A stretch of 64,000 nucleotides of DNA. Origin: Volvariella volvacea V23 (Eukaryota; Basidiomycota; Agaricomycetes; Agaricales; Pluteaceae). Below are positions 20,101 through 32,470 of the stretch, in pieces (within the stretch, counting starts at the first letter, position 1; the number at the start of each line of letters is the position of its first letter). The position numbers and the translations under genes are program-made. The notes beneath the pieces are model-generated. The model saw only the letters and a list, made by a program, of their open reading frames with translations. It was not told the DNA's origin and did not search any database. The stretch is taken from assembly GCA_000349905.1 (NCBI GenBank), contig KB722749.1:547741-611740 (forward strand), given 5' to 3'.

Positions 20101-23100
20101 TGCAGCAGACGAGCACGTAAACCCCACAACGGACAGCATAACGAACGAGGCCGACAGCACGCCACCCAAAAAAGTGATCGTCGCGGCGACGATCGAGCGG
20201 TGGATCGCGCAGCTGACGAGCGACCTGGACTATGACGAGCTGCTCAACTTTTTCTTGACGTATAGGACTTTTGTGTCTGCTGTTGATCTCTGTCACCTGT
20301 TGATCTCGAGGTTCCACTGGGCGTTGCAGACCAGGGTTTTTGTCGAGTCAGAAGAAGGAGAAGACGACGGGGTTGATGGCGATGACGAGATTGGAGGGAA
20401 AGGCAAGAGCAGCAACAGAGGCGAAGACAATGCCAATGCCAATGCCAGTTCGAAATGGAAGATCAAGCCTGGGGGAATGGAGAACGAGGATATGGTGAAA
20501 AGGATCGTGAGGGTGCGAACGTTTGTGGCGATTAGGTACTGGCTCGTGACGTTTTTTGTGGAGGATTTTGTACCGAATAGGGAGTTGAGGGTTTTGTTGG
20601 CCGAGTGGTTGAACGTGTTGTCCAAGGACCCGATTTTGAAGATACACATTGATGGAATGGTGAGTGTTGTCCACACACCTCTCTTTTTATTTGAATTGGG
20701 GGCTTCTGGTTCTATGATGTGCTTCTTTGGAGCGTATTACACCTTACGGTTTCTTGATTTTAAGCACCATTATTGTTGCTTTTTGTTTTGTTTTGTTCGG
20801 TTGGGTTTGATTGTGCTCTCGTCCCACCCCCCTCTCTTCCTCCTTATGGTTCCCGCCTTCCCTCCACGTTAATTGTTGTTGACGGTTTTGGTTTACTCTC
20901 TTTTCCCTCTCCCTAGGGTATTGTAAAGAGGCTTATCAAAGTGGCAAAAGAGTGCAAGGCTGCACATACAAAATCAAAGCCGAAACCAAAGGGGCAAGCC
21001 GCTACGACAAAGAACAAGCCCCCCGCATCTGCGAGTCCAGGTGCCCCTCTGGCAGGTGCTTCATCTGTTTCCTCTGCATCCAATCACGACGATTCGACGA
21101 CGGCACCAATGACTTTATCGACGACTACAATAGGGGAAACAGCGAAGCGCGAGCATCTCCTGGGAGAGAAATTCGCACAGGCTGTCGCTCGCAAGGCCCC
21201 CGTTGACGAAGATGACTCGGATCTGGACCTGGACTTTTTACCCGAAGAGAGCGCATCTGCGGACTTGATGATGAGCGAAGATGTGGTTCTGACTGCGAAT
21301 GCGCATTTGAGCGTGGTACATCCTGGATATGGAGGCAGACCAACGTCAATACCGCTCTCGTCTCTGTCGATTTTGCAAGGAGCGGGCCATGCGATTCCGG
21401 GTGTTCCGGCGGGTATTGTGATGGGCGGTACTGGGGATGTCGGACATCACCTTCCCTCGAGGACGAGTGGACCATCAAGCGCATCTTCCCAAGTGTCGTC
21501 GCCTCCACCTCCTCCGTTGGCTATCTTGCCGGTTCACCATAACGCGTTTTCAAGGGTTCTAACTAAGGCCGTCGGCCGGCTGGGACGATGGAAGAGAGTC
21601 CTGAACTCGAGAGCTGGGGGTCGCACATCGCTGGGTGCGTGTGTTGATATGTCTGCGGTCGAGTTTGATGAGCTGACTTTGGCTCGAGATTTATTGACGG
21701 TTAATGGTGGCGTGGAGCATTATTTGGGGTTGACGCAGTATCAACAGCAACAGCAGCAGCAATACCACCAGGACCAGAACCAGGCTCAGGCTCAGGCTGC
21801 TCAGAGTCAGCAAGTGATTTACCAACCTCAACCTCAATCGCAGGTGGCTACTGGGGGTGCGTCCTTGCCAAGACAGCACCCCCACATTTTTGGTGTGGCT
21901 TCACCGGCGCCTATTCCTCCGCCCCCTCCACCGGCTGCTACCGGTCCCGCAGCTGTACCGGCTCCACATCCTGAAGCCATCAAAGAAGACCACGAAGAAG
22001 GGACCCCAGCTCTGGCAGCTACTCGGGATGGATTGAGGCCTATAAGTGTTGCGAGCAACATTGACGCCCAATCTATCCTCACCGATGCACGAGTATCCAT
22101 CTCTGTAGAATCAACGCATTCCCTTTCCGATTCGATGCCCAACCTCGGGCTTGACCACGAGTCTACGCTCCACTCCAATTCCCATTCTCAATCTCTCAAA
22201 GACCCATCGCAATCGTCACTCGCACCCCCCTTCTCATCCCGGATCTCACAAATCACCACTGGCGCTTCGTCGTTCCGCTCCACGTCTACAGATTCTTTCG
22301 GCGCCCCCCTTCCGCCTTCACGACGCCAATGGGAATTCGATGTTGTCTCTATTGATGATCTAGAATTCTCTGACACGTCGTCACTCAATTTTACAGAGAA
22401 TCATAGTACTGCTGCAGCACTTGGAGGACCTGCTCAACCTCCCGGTTTAGCTGGAGTAGGTGGTGGACTGAGAAAACAACCTAGGAGGTTGCCTATGCGG
22501 AAGGACTTTGAGTTCATCAGACGGCCAGATAGCGTTTCTTCGTTGGGTATCATTTCCCGGGGATCGATGGCGAGTCATGATGGTGATGGTGGTGATCACG
22601 AGAACAGAGAGTCGCAAGGAGCAGCTACACCCCCGGTTGCGTTGGGAGGTGGGATTCAGCAGTGGCAGATGAACGCCTTGATCGATTCGCTGAGCGACGA
22701 TGACGAGCCTGGAGACGTAGAAGACGCGTTGAAGAGGCTGGAGGGACAGATCAATATGCAGAAGCAACAGGAGAAGGTTGCGAAGGTGGACGGGTGGATC
22801 AGGAGTATTCAGCGAAGATTAGCGATGGGTGACTATGGTGATGAAAGACCGAGATGGATGGACAGCGATGATGAGGATGAGATGGAATCGATTTTGGAAC
22901 CTATGGAGCCTACGCGAGAAGAGGATGAAGAAGAGGCTCTTCAAGTCGAAGTGACACCCGTGCAAGAGGAGAATGGGGAGCAAGATCAGCAGGTGTCAAG
23001 CGCTGCTTCCGTTGTGGACTATCCCTCGTCTCAAGCATCTGTTCCTAGCTCGCCGCCCTTACCACCACTACCAAGTTCACCCCCAACTAAACCTGAAGTC

Positions 23101-24364
23101 AAGCCTCCTCCTGAACCAGCAATCCCCATTGAAATTCTCGAAAGCAGAGTGCCAGCTCAGCCACTCCCGCCACCGGCTCCAGCTACATCACGCGACCAAC
23201 ACCGGCTCTCTCGTTCATCCAATTTCGCTTCATCACCGGCGCCCAACGAACCTCATCGTAGCATTCACCGTTCATTCATCCTTAGCCACCGAGCCGAAGC
23301 TCTGGCTCGTCATTTCGCTATGATTGACAGAGAGCTGTTCTTAGGTGTCAAGTTTGATGAGCTGGTATCTGGGGATTGGATTACCTGCAAAGAGGTTGAA
23401 GTCCTTGATTGGGCCCAATTTATTAGGGATCGATTGAGGTGGAAGACGGAGGGCGTGTCTTTGGAGAAGACGACGGCATTGGCGGCGGTCAGAGCGAGGT
23501 TTAATTTGATGGCGAATTTCACGCTTTCGGAGGTTGTGTTGACGCCTCCGCAGGATAGACCAGTGGTGGTTGCCAAGTTTATCCGGATTGCTTGGGTATG
23601 CATCATCTTTCTACCGTGCTTGCCATTCGCTAATAAACATTGTAAAGAAATCATATTGTTTAAGTAGTTTCAACACCCTGGTCGCCATCATGACTGGCCT
23701 TCAAAGCGAATGGGTCACACGAGCAACGCGCAGGTCATGGAACAAGATTGGAATGTGGGAGAAACGGATGTTCAATGACTTGAAGGCGTTTGTCAGCCAC
23801 GGAGAGGACTTTTGGTATATCAAGAAGGCTGTCGATGCCATCGCAGATGCAAAACCACTGGAGGTCGGATCGCACGCATCCGTTATCAGTGGCGGAGCGA
23901 CAGATTCGGGGAGAGCCAAGGCCCCGCCTTTACCAACGGCTTGCATACCATTTATTGGTGAGTGGAATGGATCTTGAGCATTCTGTGGGATTGGGACTGA
24001 TTTGGCGTTAGGCATCTACCTCTCCCAGCTGCACAGAATCAACAAGCTCCCAGACCTGATCGACCCTACCGCACCAAATGAAGCCGTCCCCTTAAACCCC
24101 TTAACGTCAGCCTTTGAACCGCCCGCACGACCTGAAGTCTTTGACTCTCTCACTCCCCTACCCCCTACGATGAGCCTTGAGCCGCTGATCAATGTTCATA
24201 AGCAGCGAAAGGTTGCAGCTGTTGTGAAATCTTTGGTTGGTGGGCAGCACCTAGCGAGCGGAGTTCACTTCGAGTTGGATAAGAGATTGACACAGAGATG
24301 CTTAAGACTTAGGGGTTTGCCTGTCGATACGCTCAACAGAGCACTGCAGATGTACCCAGAGTAA
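17142..24364 (+). CDS. Large Ras guanine nucleotide exchange factor, Lte1-like
   Basis: Six exons (17142-17493, 17588-17741, 17806-20659, 20917-23595, 23648-23957, 24012-24364) give 2233 residues. The start has a good context (cgccATGG). The N-terminus has a helical segment (ARELKRRYDQLYGVCKEV). Long Ser/Pro/Gly-rich linkers follow. At about 955-1130 is a RasGEF N-terminal (REM) domain: DYDELLNFFLTYRTFVSAVD, then FVAIRYWLVTFF, with an acidic insert. At about 1900-2190 is the CDC25 catalytic domain: EALARHFAMIDRELF, SSFNTLVAIMTGLQSEWVTR, TRRSWNKIGMWEKRMF, IPFIGIYLSQLHRIN. REM and catalytic domains separated by a very long linker resemble yeast Lte1, a mitotic-exit regulator, more than Cdc25. 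It is expected to act on a Ras-like GTPase at the membrane; the exact GTPase is unknown. Intron 3 (257 bp) is unusually long. Confidence 0.85.
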
Positions 24365-26509
24365 AGTCCAAGTGAGAAGATAGGAAGATGATGGTGAGAG
24401 ATGGCAGTAGACGTTTTGGATGAAGTAATGCTTCTTTTACATGTTTCGTCACGTCACTTCGTATTTCATTCAACTTTTGCATTTTTTTTTGGCATATGGG
24501 TTCTATCAACTTTCGACCTACGTTTGTTTTACGATTTCGATATTACTTATTTGGGATTTTTCTTTCAATTCTTTCGTCTTTCGATGCCTCGCTTTCGATG
24601 TTTCTGAATGTGCATGTAGATGACATGTCCTTTTTTTGATACTCTGCAGCTGTAATGCCCAGTTATTTCGTTATCTGTCTCAGGTTTCTCTCAAGTGCAT
24701 TGATTTTCGGGTCTTTCTAATCATCTATTTCGCGCTTTTCTCTTTATTTCTTAATGGCTGCACCATGTCTCCTGCTACCGCTGGTTCCAGGCCCCTCAGT
24801 CCACCATCCAAACCAATACCCTCCCTACGAGCGCCAGCATCATCTCCGGACACAGCGACGAACGACCGATAAGACGATTTGAAACTAACGAAGTGGCATT
24901 AAGACGACAAAAAGCGGGTTACCCCCGCCCAGATTATTTATGCAGCCCAGATACCCACACCTACTCCCCGGGCATCGCGTTTTCGTCTCTCGCTCGATAC
25001 CACCCCATTTCCTCGTGCCATGCGTTTATGGCAATCTCTTACTACCTCTCGCAACCCACGCACATCGACACATTTCCGTGAAAGCCGTACATTTTAATGG
25101 TCTCTACCGTGATGAAAGAAGTTGACTTTTGCTTTCATTCCCCACCCTTGTTTCGCTTTATTACTCTTCGATCTGAGTGCTCCGGAAAGTGTTCAGTACG
25201 TTACAATGCCACCTTTTCTTATCGCCTTTTCTTTTCGGGTCAATCTTGTGTAAATGTTGTCTAGTATGCAAATAACTCAAGTATTAGAATGAATCCACGA
25301 CTGAGTTTGGCCTAGGCTCCGCATTGAAGGATTGTACGGTGCTCATCAACGGTAACATGACGATTTGGACTTGCCAAATATGTACGTTTCGTACGCCGGG
25401 TATCAACATGCCGAGCGAACAGCCCGATTTCAAACTCAGATCTTGACCTGGCAGAGGCTGCTCCGCTGTAATGGCCAAGACCTGCCATCTTGGACCACGG
25501 GTCCAGTAAATTCTATAGGAAGGACAGCGTACGGGGCTAGTAAGAATGGAAGCTAACGGACGGTCAAGTTCGTCCTTGTTAGACGCCCGCGCCGCAACAG
25601 CTCAGGAGTCTTGGGGCTTGTACAATGCACGCCTCACGTGTGGCCGTGCACATCCCCATCATGAAGCTTAGGGTTAGTCCCAAACTCAACCACACTCTCA
25701 CCTCCTCCCTTTGGCTGCGTGGGTTGCGCCTTACTCGTCCCTTATTACTATTTGAAGCCATGTATCCACCTACTTTGTAAAATTTTCCGCAGGATTATAG
25801 AAGGCTTCTGCAATGAAGCCCAGCATGCTCCGCGGCCGAAGGAGGAAGGTTCGAGGTATATCCAGATTCCCAGCACCCGAGAGGGGCCGCACCTTTTTTT
25901 ATTCCTGCTAGTATCGCTGCAGCGCTCTTTTAAAGGCGGTGTCGTTCCGTCGAAAGGGCCAGCACTGCTTGCTTTCAGACCAAAATAAGAAATTGAGACG
26001 GAAACATGCAAAGATGGCGATTGCCGTCGTAATTTGCGACTTGAGGGCGCAAATCAAATTTAAAAGCCAGCAAGGTCTGGCTGGCATCAAAGGATCCGAT
26101 GGTACTTACCGGTGTACATGAAGTTGTTGTGTTGGTGCCCAATATATAAATATAACGCACGCCGCACACACCCTTTTCTCTTTACCTTGTATACCATCGT
26201 TTTGGACCTTTGTTGCCTTTCCACACTTACTCAAATTTGCCACACCTCCGTCATCCTCTATCCTCTACACCTCCATCACGGCTACTTCTTTTTGTGTTTC
26301 ACCCATTTGTCGCATCCTCCCCTCTGCCCAGCTGATATCAGTAATTCAAAGGTAAGAAACTTGCACATAGCGTCGTATACACATTATACGAGCTTCCACC
26401 CGGTAATTGACGACAACTAATTGATAATCACTAATTCCCCCACAGTGAACGACAGCACGACAACAGGTTGCTACACCTTCACAACCTGCTAATACCCGTG
26501 AACGTAGGC
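24365..26509. other. Intergenic region and UTRs
   Basis: The first 300 bp are T-rich and probably the 3' UTR of the RasGEF. A Pro/Ser-rich frame of 35 codons ends at 24872 but has no support as a gene. From about 26170 the plus strand is pyrimidine-rich and probably forms the 5' UTR of the next gene, with a possible 5' UTR intron (GTAAGA near 26351 to CAG near 26446). Confidence 0.4.
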
Positions 26510-28739
26510 ATGGAAATCGTAGATAGTATACCATTAGCGACAGAAACGAAAGAGGAAATGTTGGTAGATCTTGAGTATCGAGCAGCTGATATTGCAGTTC
26601 GGTTGAGTTCGATGCGGTTGCTTATTGAAACAGCGCACGGACTCTTCCTCGCTGCGTTGACGCTGAACCCTACTCAATTCAGACGACACAGTATCAAGGT
26701 AAGGGATCGTCTCTTTGATTTGCTCAAGGCAATCTGCCTGCGGAGGGAAGTGTTGATGTGTCCTACAAATGGACACTTTGCCTCCAATTTTCGTGTCAGT
26801 CAATCACCTCACTAACCACCTTGTATTTCTAGTTAATCACGCTCATCGAGGTAGGCAAAACGTCTTGCATTTGTTTGTCTATAAGTCTGTAGAGTAGAGG
26901 GACTATCTGCTGCTGTCCTTTTTCGTCTTCCACAGGCACGGCGGCGTAGTTGCTTATCACCGTCACACACAACCGTGCCCATATCCTCTCCTTTCCTCAT
27001 TTTTACAGACTCGCCTATCGGACCATCACACTGACCTACTGACAGATAGCTAGAACCACGCTGAACGTGGCGGGACTGCAATTGTACACGTTCAGTTATT
27101 GTCCCGACCATTTCACACAGCACAAAAGGATTTTTGCCAACCTCCTGAAATTGATCAAACGCAGATTTAATGACCTAAATTCTGCCGTACGAAGTAGGTC
27201 CTTTTTAATGGCTTAACATCCAACCTCCGGTTCTCTAGCCATGGTTTGTCATCCTAGCTACTATCATCAGCATCTCTGTGGCACAGCCACCGACACTGCT
27301 GACATCGATTTACGCTATTACGATTTGAGTTATAAATCATCCAGATTGACGTTACTGACACGTTTTCACTTGCAGACAGGGCGAGAGGGTTGTTACTCTA
27401 CCTCTCGGAGGATTTTACGATCCGCCGTCGTCATCAAAGCCGGACTTTAGGTCAGGGTCCTGAGCTTGCGGAGGCGACCACCGCTCAGATTGGTTACTCT
27501 CAAAGTTCCGATTTGAGTGGCAGTAAATGCTCGGCGGCATCCTCGTCGTGCTCGCGACAACAACGGCGGTGGACACGGGTTTCGACCAAATGTGCTACCG
27601 CGATGGTGCCACAGAGACCTGAGTGCGACAAATCGGGCTCGAATCTGGAGGCAGATAGTCCGCTGGAACGAGCGCAGTTTAGTGACCTCTTGGATGCACT
27701 CGATAAGCACTCGTGTCACGGCGCAGAGAGGCCTCGGAGCTGTGAAAAGGGTGTTCAGATAGCCTCCGGGCATTATGCAGAATGCGTCAAGTCTAGCACC
27801 GGCCTCCAAGGGAGTTTGGTGGCGGTGCGCAAAGCATCCACAGGTCCACGTTGTAGCGGTACACAATTAGATGCGGGGAAGGCAGAACCCGGGAGACAGC
27901 CTCGGAGCCTACGATGCGAAGGGGAGCCTGACTCTGTCAGTGACATCGGTAAGAGTCATTGTGACGGACAGGTCGTCGAGGTCGTCCAAGCCATCCAGAA
28001 GAAGAAAAAGGATTCCAAGACCATACCGGTGGACGAGTCGAGGTTGTCACAGCATTTGACCTCGTCACTGGATGCTACAGCATTGTCCAAGCTGATGCCC
28101 CGTAAGTGCAGAACTTGCTGTTTTTCCATAGTGCAATGGTCACCGGAAAGTGTGTAACCCAGTGACTTGGCTTTTTCCAAACACTGCAACAAGCAAGGTC
28201 GACCTTTGTTGGTCGATCTAACGCTGAAATATGCTACCCGTACAGGGTGACCTTACCACTTCTTTCGGATGCGTCACTGTTGCTATTATTAGACCGTAGC
28301 TTCCTATGCCATGCTGACTGCTAATTTTATAGCACCTCCACTCCCCAACGAAGGTATCAACCCTTCGACACAACGGCTCACAAGTGGCGCCTACAACCCC
28401 TATGCAAAGCGAAATAAACTGCATCCTAAAATACCTTCAACAACACGGAAACACCAAATCGACCCAATCGAAGAGGAGATGTTGATAGAATCCACAGATA
28501 CAGACATGGACCCAGACTTCTCCGACTCTGATGAAAGTACCTCTACAGAATCGCAGGACTCACCGGTAACCCAATACCCGGTATGGCATAGGCCAAGAAT
28601 GGGCACATTTGGTATTTTTTGCACCGGTAAGAAGTCGATGCTTGGTGGCGGTAGTGGCGGACCTTCCAGCTACAAGCGGGGAGGGATCGCGCCACAACGG
28701 TTTAGGCAGGTGGCGGGCTCCCGAGCGGCGCAAGCTTGA
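26510..28739 (+). CDS. Uncharacterised spliced gene, five exons
   Basis: Not recognised. Proposed exons are 26510-26698, 26833-26850 (18 nt, LITLIE), 27046-27193, 27376-28101 and 28333-28739, all GT-AG and in phase, giving 495 residues. The N-terminal 120 residues are helical and partly hydrophobic (IAVRLSSMRLLIETAHGLFL, ARTTLNVAGLQLYTF, RIFANLLKLIKRRFNDL). The fourth exon is Ser/Cys-rich and stays open for over 700 nt. The last exon is hydrophilic and acidic (IDPIEEEMLIESTDTDMDPD) and ends in a Gly/Arg-rich tail. The junction of exons 4 and 5 gives LMPPPPLPNEG. The link between exons 3 and 4 is the weakest part; an extra exon near 27240-27330 is possible. Confidence 0.5.
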
Positions 28740-29025
28740 TTTCATACATGACGCACCGAGGGATTTTCCTGCCATATTTCTTTTCACTTTTCGTGTCCTT
28801 ATCATTTTCCCTTTTGCTATGCGTAGTTTTCGTCATGTCTGATCTCACTATGTCTACGTTACACTCCTTTTAAGAACTTTGATATTTACGGCTTCCTTAA
28901 ATATTTAGCATGATTCTTTCTTGCTATGCTAATGTAATCGCTTGTACATTCCTAGTTGCACAATTCCATCTGCCAAACCTTCCTAAGCTATACGGCAGTT
29001 ACATGGCACGTAGCCCTTACGTGTC

Positions 29026-29832
29026 TCAATCTGCAAACATGCCGCCTCCTGAACTCGGTCTGCTATGACCATTGGCCGCAGACCTGCTGGGTGTAGACGA
29101 GATCTCCGACCTAGAACCTGAGCTTCCAATACCACCATTGTTAATCTCTCCGACCCCCTCCAAGTCCTTTCTCCACACTCTTAACTTATCCAATAGCGGG
29201 TTCTCCTCTTCAGATGCGAGGTCTGCGCTGTTTGCAGCCTCCTCGCTCTCTAGAACCGAGATGGTGTCACTGAGGCATTGGCGTAGCTTGGAGATAGCGC
29301 TTCGAAGTAGGAAAGGATTACTGGTTGCAACGGCTTCGCGGGAACGAGAGCGCGATTTACTACTTGGTCCTGGTTTGGATGCTAACCGAATGTCTCAATG
29401 GGAGGAAGTACATACAACAACGACGCTTACCGTCCTGGATGTCAAAGAATGGGTATACCTAATTGAGTTAGAAGTATTTTAGTATACCGAACATAGATGC
29501 AGGAGGCCTTATGTACCTGGCCAGGATTTTCCGGAGTAGGCGAGGGCGGAATACCCTCTGGCCTCTGCCCTGGAAACTTGGCTTCGACTTTCCTTTGAGT
29601 CCCCGGTCAGCAAGGCCTTGGAAATCAATATCGAACTTACACTCTGCTTCAGATGTCATATCGTTGGATTTGGCGACGATGGTGGTTTGTGGGCAATATA
29701 ATATGTCATCCTCCAGCCGAGTTATGGTGCCCAATATGGAGGTCCATCGTATGACGTGCACCGCATGGACCCTGAAGGACTCGGTGGACCACGTGGACCT
29801 GATGATCTTATCGAGTCAAACTTGGAAGTCAT
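29026..29832 (-). CDS. Uncharacterised minus-strand spliced gene
   Basis: Not recognised. Four exon segments fit by splice site and phase: up to 29832 down to 29641, 29587-29517, 29458-29431 (28 nt) and 29369-29026. The joined 3' part reads MTSEAEFEAKFPGQRPEGI, PPSPTPENPGQ, then a Ser/Arg stretch (PSSKSRSRSREAV), a helix (FLLRSAISKLRQCLSDTISV), an acidic segment (ESEEAANSADLASEEENPLL) and a Ser/Gly-rich end. In the first segment, the frame starting at the ATG at 29832 and the frame feeding exon 2 differ by one base near 29762, so either an intron is missed or one base is lost. Transcribed divergently from eIF2-gamma. Confidence 0.55.
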
Positions 29833-30009
29833 ATCCAAGCGCTTACAGCATTTGTCCAGCACTTGCTCCTTCCCCTTTACCTCAATCCAGGGATACAAAT
29901 ACTTCACCAATTCCACCACCCTTGACCGCACAATTCCACTTAGTGGTCATCGATTGCACATTCAAGTTCAAGGCGCACGAAACTTAGAGCAACACCAGTC
30001 AAAAAATAG

Positions 30010-31952
30010 CCGGGAGACGAGACACTTCAAAAGCGAGAGGTCGAATCGGATTCTGAGGAAGAGGAGGAGGATGTCGTGCCTAAAGTCGAGGTTGATCCAT
30101 CAAAGTTGACAGCACTTTCACCGGAGGTCATATCAAAACAGGTGTGTTATCAGATCTACACCTCCGGAGCATTCCCTTCCACTCCCTCTGCCTCCATATA
30201 CCTACCCTGAACCTGTCTCCAATCACCCATTGAAACTGAGGAGTGGAAGGGTGTCAACGCTCTTGGATCAAGCAACTTTCTGAATGCGCGATTTTCTCCC
30301 TTGTTTTTGGCGCATACAGGCAACAATAAACCTGGGTATGGCCCTTCCATTTCTTCATCGCTATCGAGCGGTGATTCACGTGCAAATTATGCCCGTACAA
30401 CTGCTCCCGAGAAACTAATGCCTGAATCGCCTTTCTTTGCCCATCTATATAGGAACGATTGGACATGTGGCGCACGGAAAGTCCACGGTGGTGAAAGCAA
30501 TATCTGGCGTGCAGACCGTCCGATTCAAGAACGAACTAGTCAGAAACATTACAATCAAGTTGGGTTACGCCAACGCAAAGGTTCGTCAAAGATCGCCCGT
30601 GTTTCATCACGCTCGCGCGTTGAACTGCATGTAGATCTATAAATGCGAGAACGAAGCGTGTCCCCGACCTGGTTGCTACCGCTCGTATAGCTCAAACAAA
30701 GAAGACAACCCGCCGTGTGAGCGGCCTGGATGTGGACACCGAATGAAGCTGGTCCGACACGTATCGTTTGTGGATTGTCCAGGACACGATATTTTGATGG
30801 CTACAATGTTAAACGGTGCTGCCGTCATGGATGCCGCTTTGTTGCTGATCGCAGGGAACGAAACATGTCCCCAGCCTCAAACTTCTGAGCACTTGGCCGC
30901 CGTGGAAATTATGAAACTGGAGAATATCATCATTCTTCAGAATAAGGTCGATTTGATCAAAGAAGCCCAGGCGCTCGAACACCAAAAGAGTATAGCCGCC
31001 TTTGTGAAGGGTACGCTACGTCTGGTCCTCGACGCTCATGACTGTACTGATACTGTGTCTTCAAATAGGAACCGTTGCAGAGTCATCGCCCATTGTTCCC
31101 ATCTCGGCTCAGCTAAAATACAATATTGATGCTGTTAACGAATACATTGTAAAACGAATTCCCGTCCCAGTCCGCGACTTCACCTCCGATCCCCGTCTGA
31201 TCGTCATCCGTTCATTCGATGTCAACAAACCAGGAGCAGAAGTCGACGAACTCAAAGGAGGAGTCGCTGGTGGATCGATTCTGACAGGTGTCCTCCGCCT
31301 AGGACAAGAAGTCGAAATCCGACCTGGGGTTGTGACGAAAGACAGCTCTGGAAGGACAAAGTGTCAGCCCATCTTTAGCAAAATCGTGTCGTTGCATGCG
31401 GAAAATAACTTGCTGCAGTTTGCTGTGCCGGGTGGGTTGATCGGTGTTGGGACAAAGATTGACCCTACGCTGTGTCGTGCGGATAGGTTGGTTGGTCAGG
31501 TGCTAGGAGCGGTCGGGAAGCTACCTAAAATCTACACCGGTGAGTCGGCTTTCGAATTCGCGCTTTCATGAAGATATTGACGTAAATATATGTAGAACTG
31601 GAAATCAGTCTTTTCCTTCTTCGTCGTCTTCTTGGTGTCAAGACCGAAGACAAGAAGCAAACCAAGGTTTCCAAGCTCGTCAAGGGAGAGCTGCTGCTTA
31701 TCAATATTGGTTCCACTTCGACTGGTGGTCGTGTACTTAGCGTGAAGGGTGATCTAGCTAAAATTCAACTAACATCGCCCGCTTGCACAGAGGTTGGAGA
31801 GAAGGTCGCTTTATCGCGTAGGATCGAGAAGCACTGGCGTCTCGTTGGTACGTTTTAGGTATTCACCCTTTGGCTTGGGTTGCTTTTCTAACTTTGTTTG
31901 CGCTACAGGGTGGGGAAGTGTCCAACGTGGTACAGTCTTGGAGGTGGAGTAG
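30010..31952 (+). CDS. Translation initiation factor eIF2 subunit gamma (5' end incomplete)
   Basis: Exons are 30010-30141, 30320-30335 (16 nt), 30453-30580, 30635-31010, 31069-31539, 31596-31847 and 31909-31952. The order matches eIF2-gamma/Gcd11: [37 protein letters not shown] (P-loop GHVAHGKST), [20 protein letters not shown], a Cys-rich insert ([11 protein letters not shown] and CERPGC), [20 protein letters not shown] (DCPGH), NKVDLIKE, then the beta-barrel domains ([42 protein letters not shown]). It forms eIF2 with alpha and beta and delivers initiator Met-tRNA to the 40S ribosome in a GTP-dependent way. The first seen exon follows a TAG that could be an acceptor; no good ATG was found, so a short 5' exon is missing from this model. 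Confidence 0.93.
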
Positions 31953-32470
31953 ATGGATAGCATAGCATCTCATCGCCATTCTTTTCCTTGACGACATTCA
32001 TTCTTAGGCGTTGCATATGGTCTGTGTACAAGCCTGTACAAGTAATTTTACAGTAGAACTGATGTAGCGATCAAATATGTTCTTTACCCTGACCAATGTT
32101 GGAAGATAGAACGCCAACTATACTATGATGCAATAGACGTACCGCCAATGACCTCAAGCCTTTCACCTTTATATATAATGACACCTGTATCTCTACTGGC
32201 GCATTGGTGGTAGAATAGTCAAAGCGTCGAGGGTGTGCTTCTACTCTAGGTGATGGTAATCGGGACAGCATGTCGCTACCCTTGAGTTGGATACGGGACT
32301 TACAAGCATTTTTAACACCCAGAAACTGGATAGGCAAAAGTCCTGGAATTCCAACTTATGCAAGTATTTTGCCACTGTAACACATCGAATTCGAGGAATC
32401 CACCTTAAAACGTCGGTAGATAGTCATATGTTGTACACACTACATGTAGATAATACTAAATAGTTCATTC
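31953..32470. other. Intergenic region between convergent genes
   Basis: Holds the 3' ends of eIF2-gamma and of the minus-strand gene stopping at 32471. No gene is seen. Confidence 0.45.

Noticed and set aside
18835..20317. Long minus-strand open frames opposite the RasGEF
   Set aside because: They mirror the GC-rich, Ser/Gly-rich linker of the plus-strand exon and have no independent features.
24636..24872. Plus-strand frame ending in a Pro/Ser-rich stretch after the RasGEF stop
   Set aside because: Lies in the T-rich 3' UTR region; no splice site pair connects it to the RasGEF in frame.
25668..25677. TTAGGGTTAG, resembling two telomere repeat units
   Set aside because: Only about 1.7 units; expected by chance in a window this size and not at a chromosome end.
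29511..30109. Plus-strand open frames overlapping the minus-strand gene and the eIF2-gamma 5' region
   Set aside because: They are antisense shadows of the minus-strand exons, or lie out of frame with the eIF2-gamma exon.
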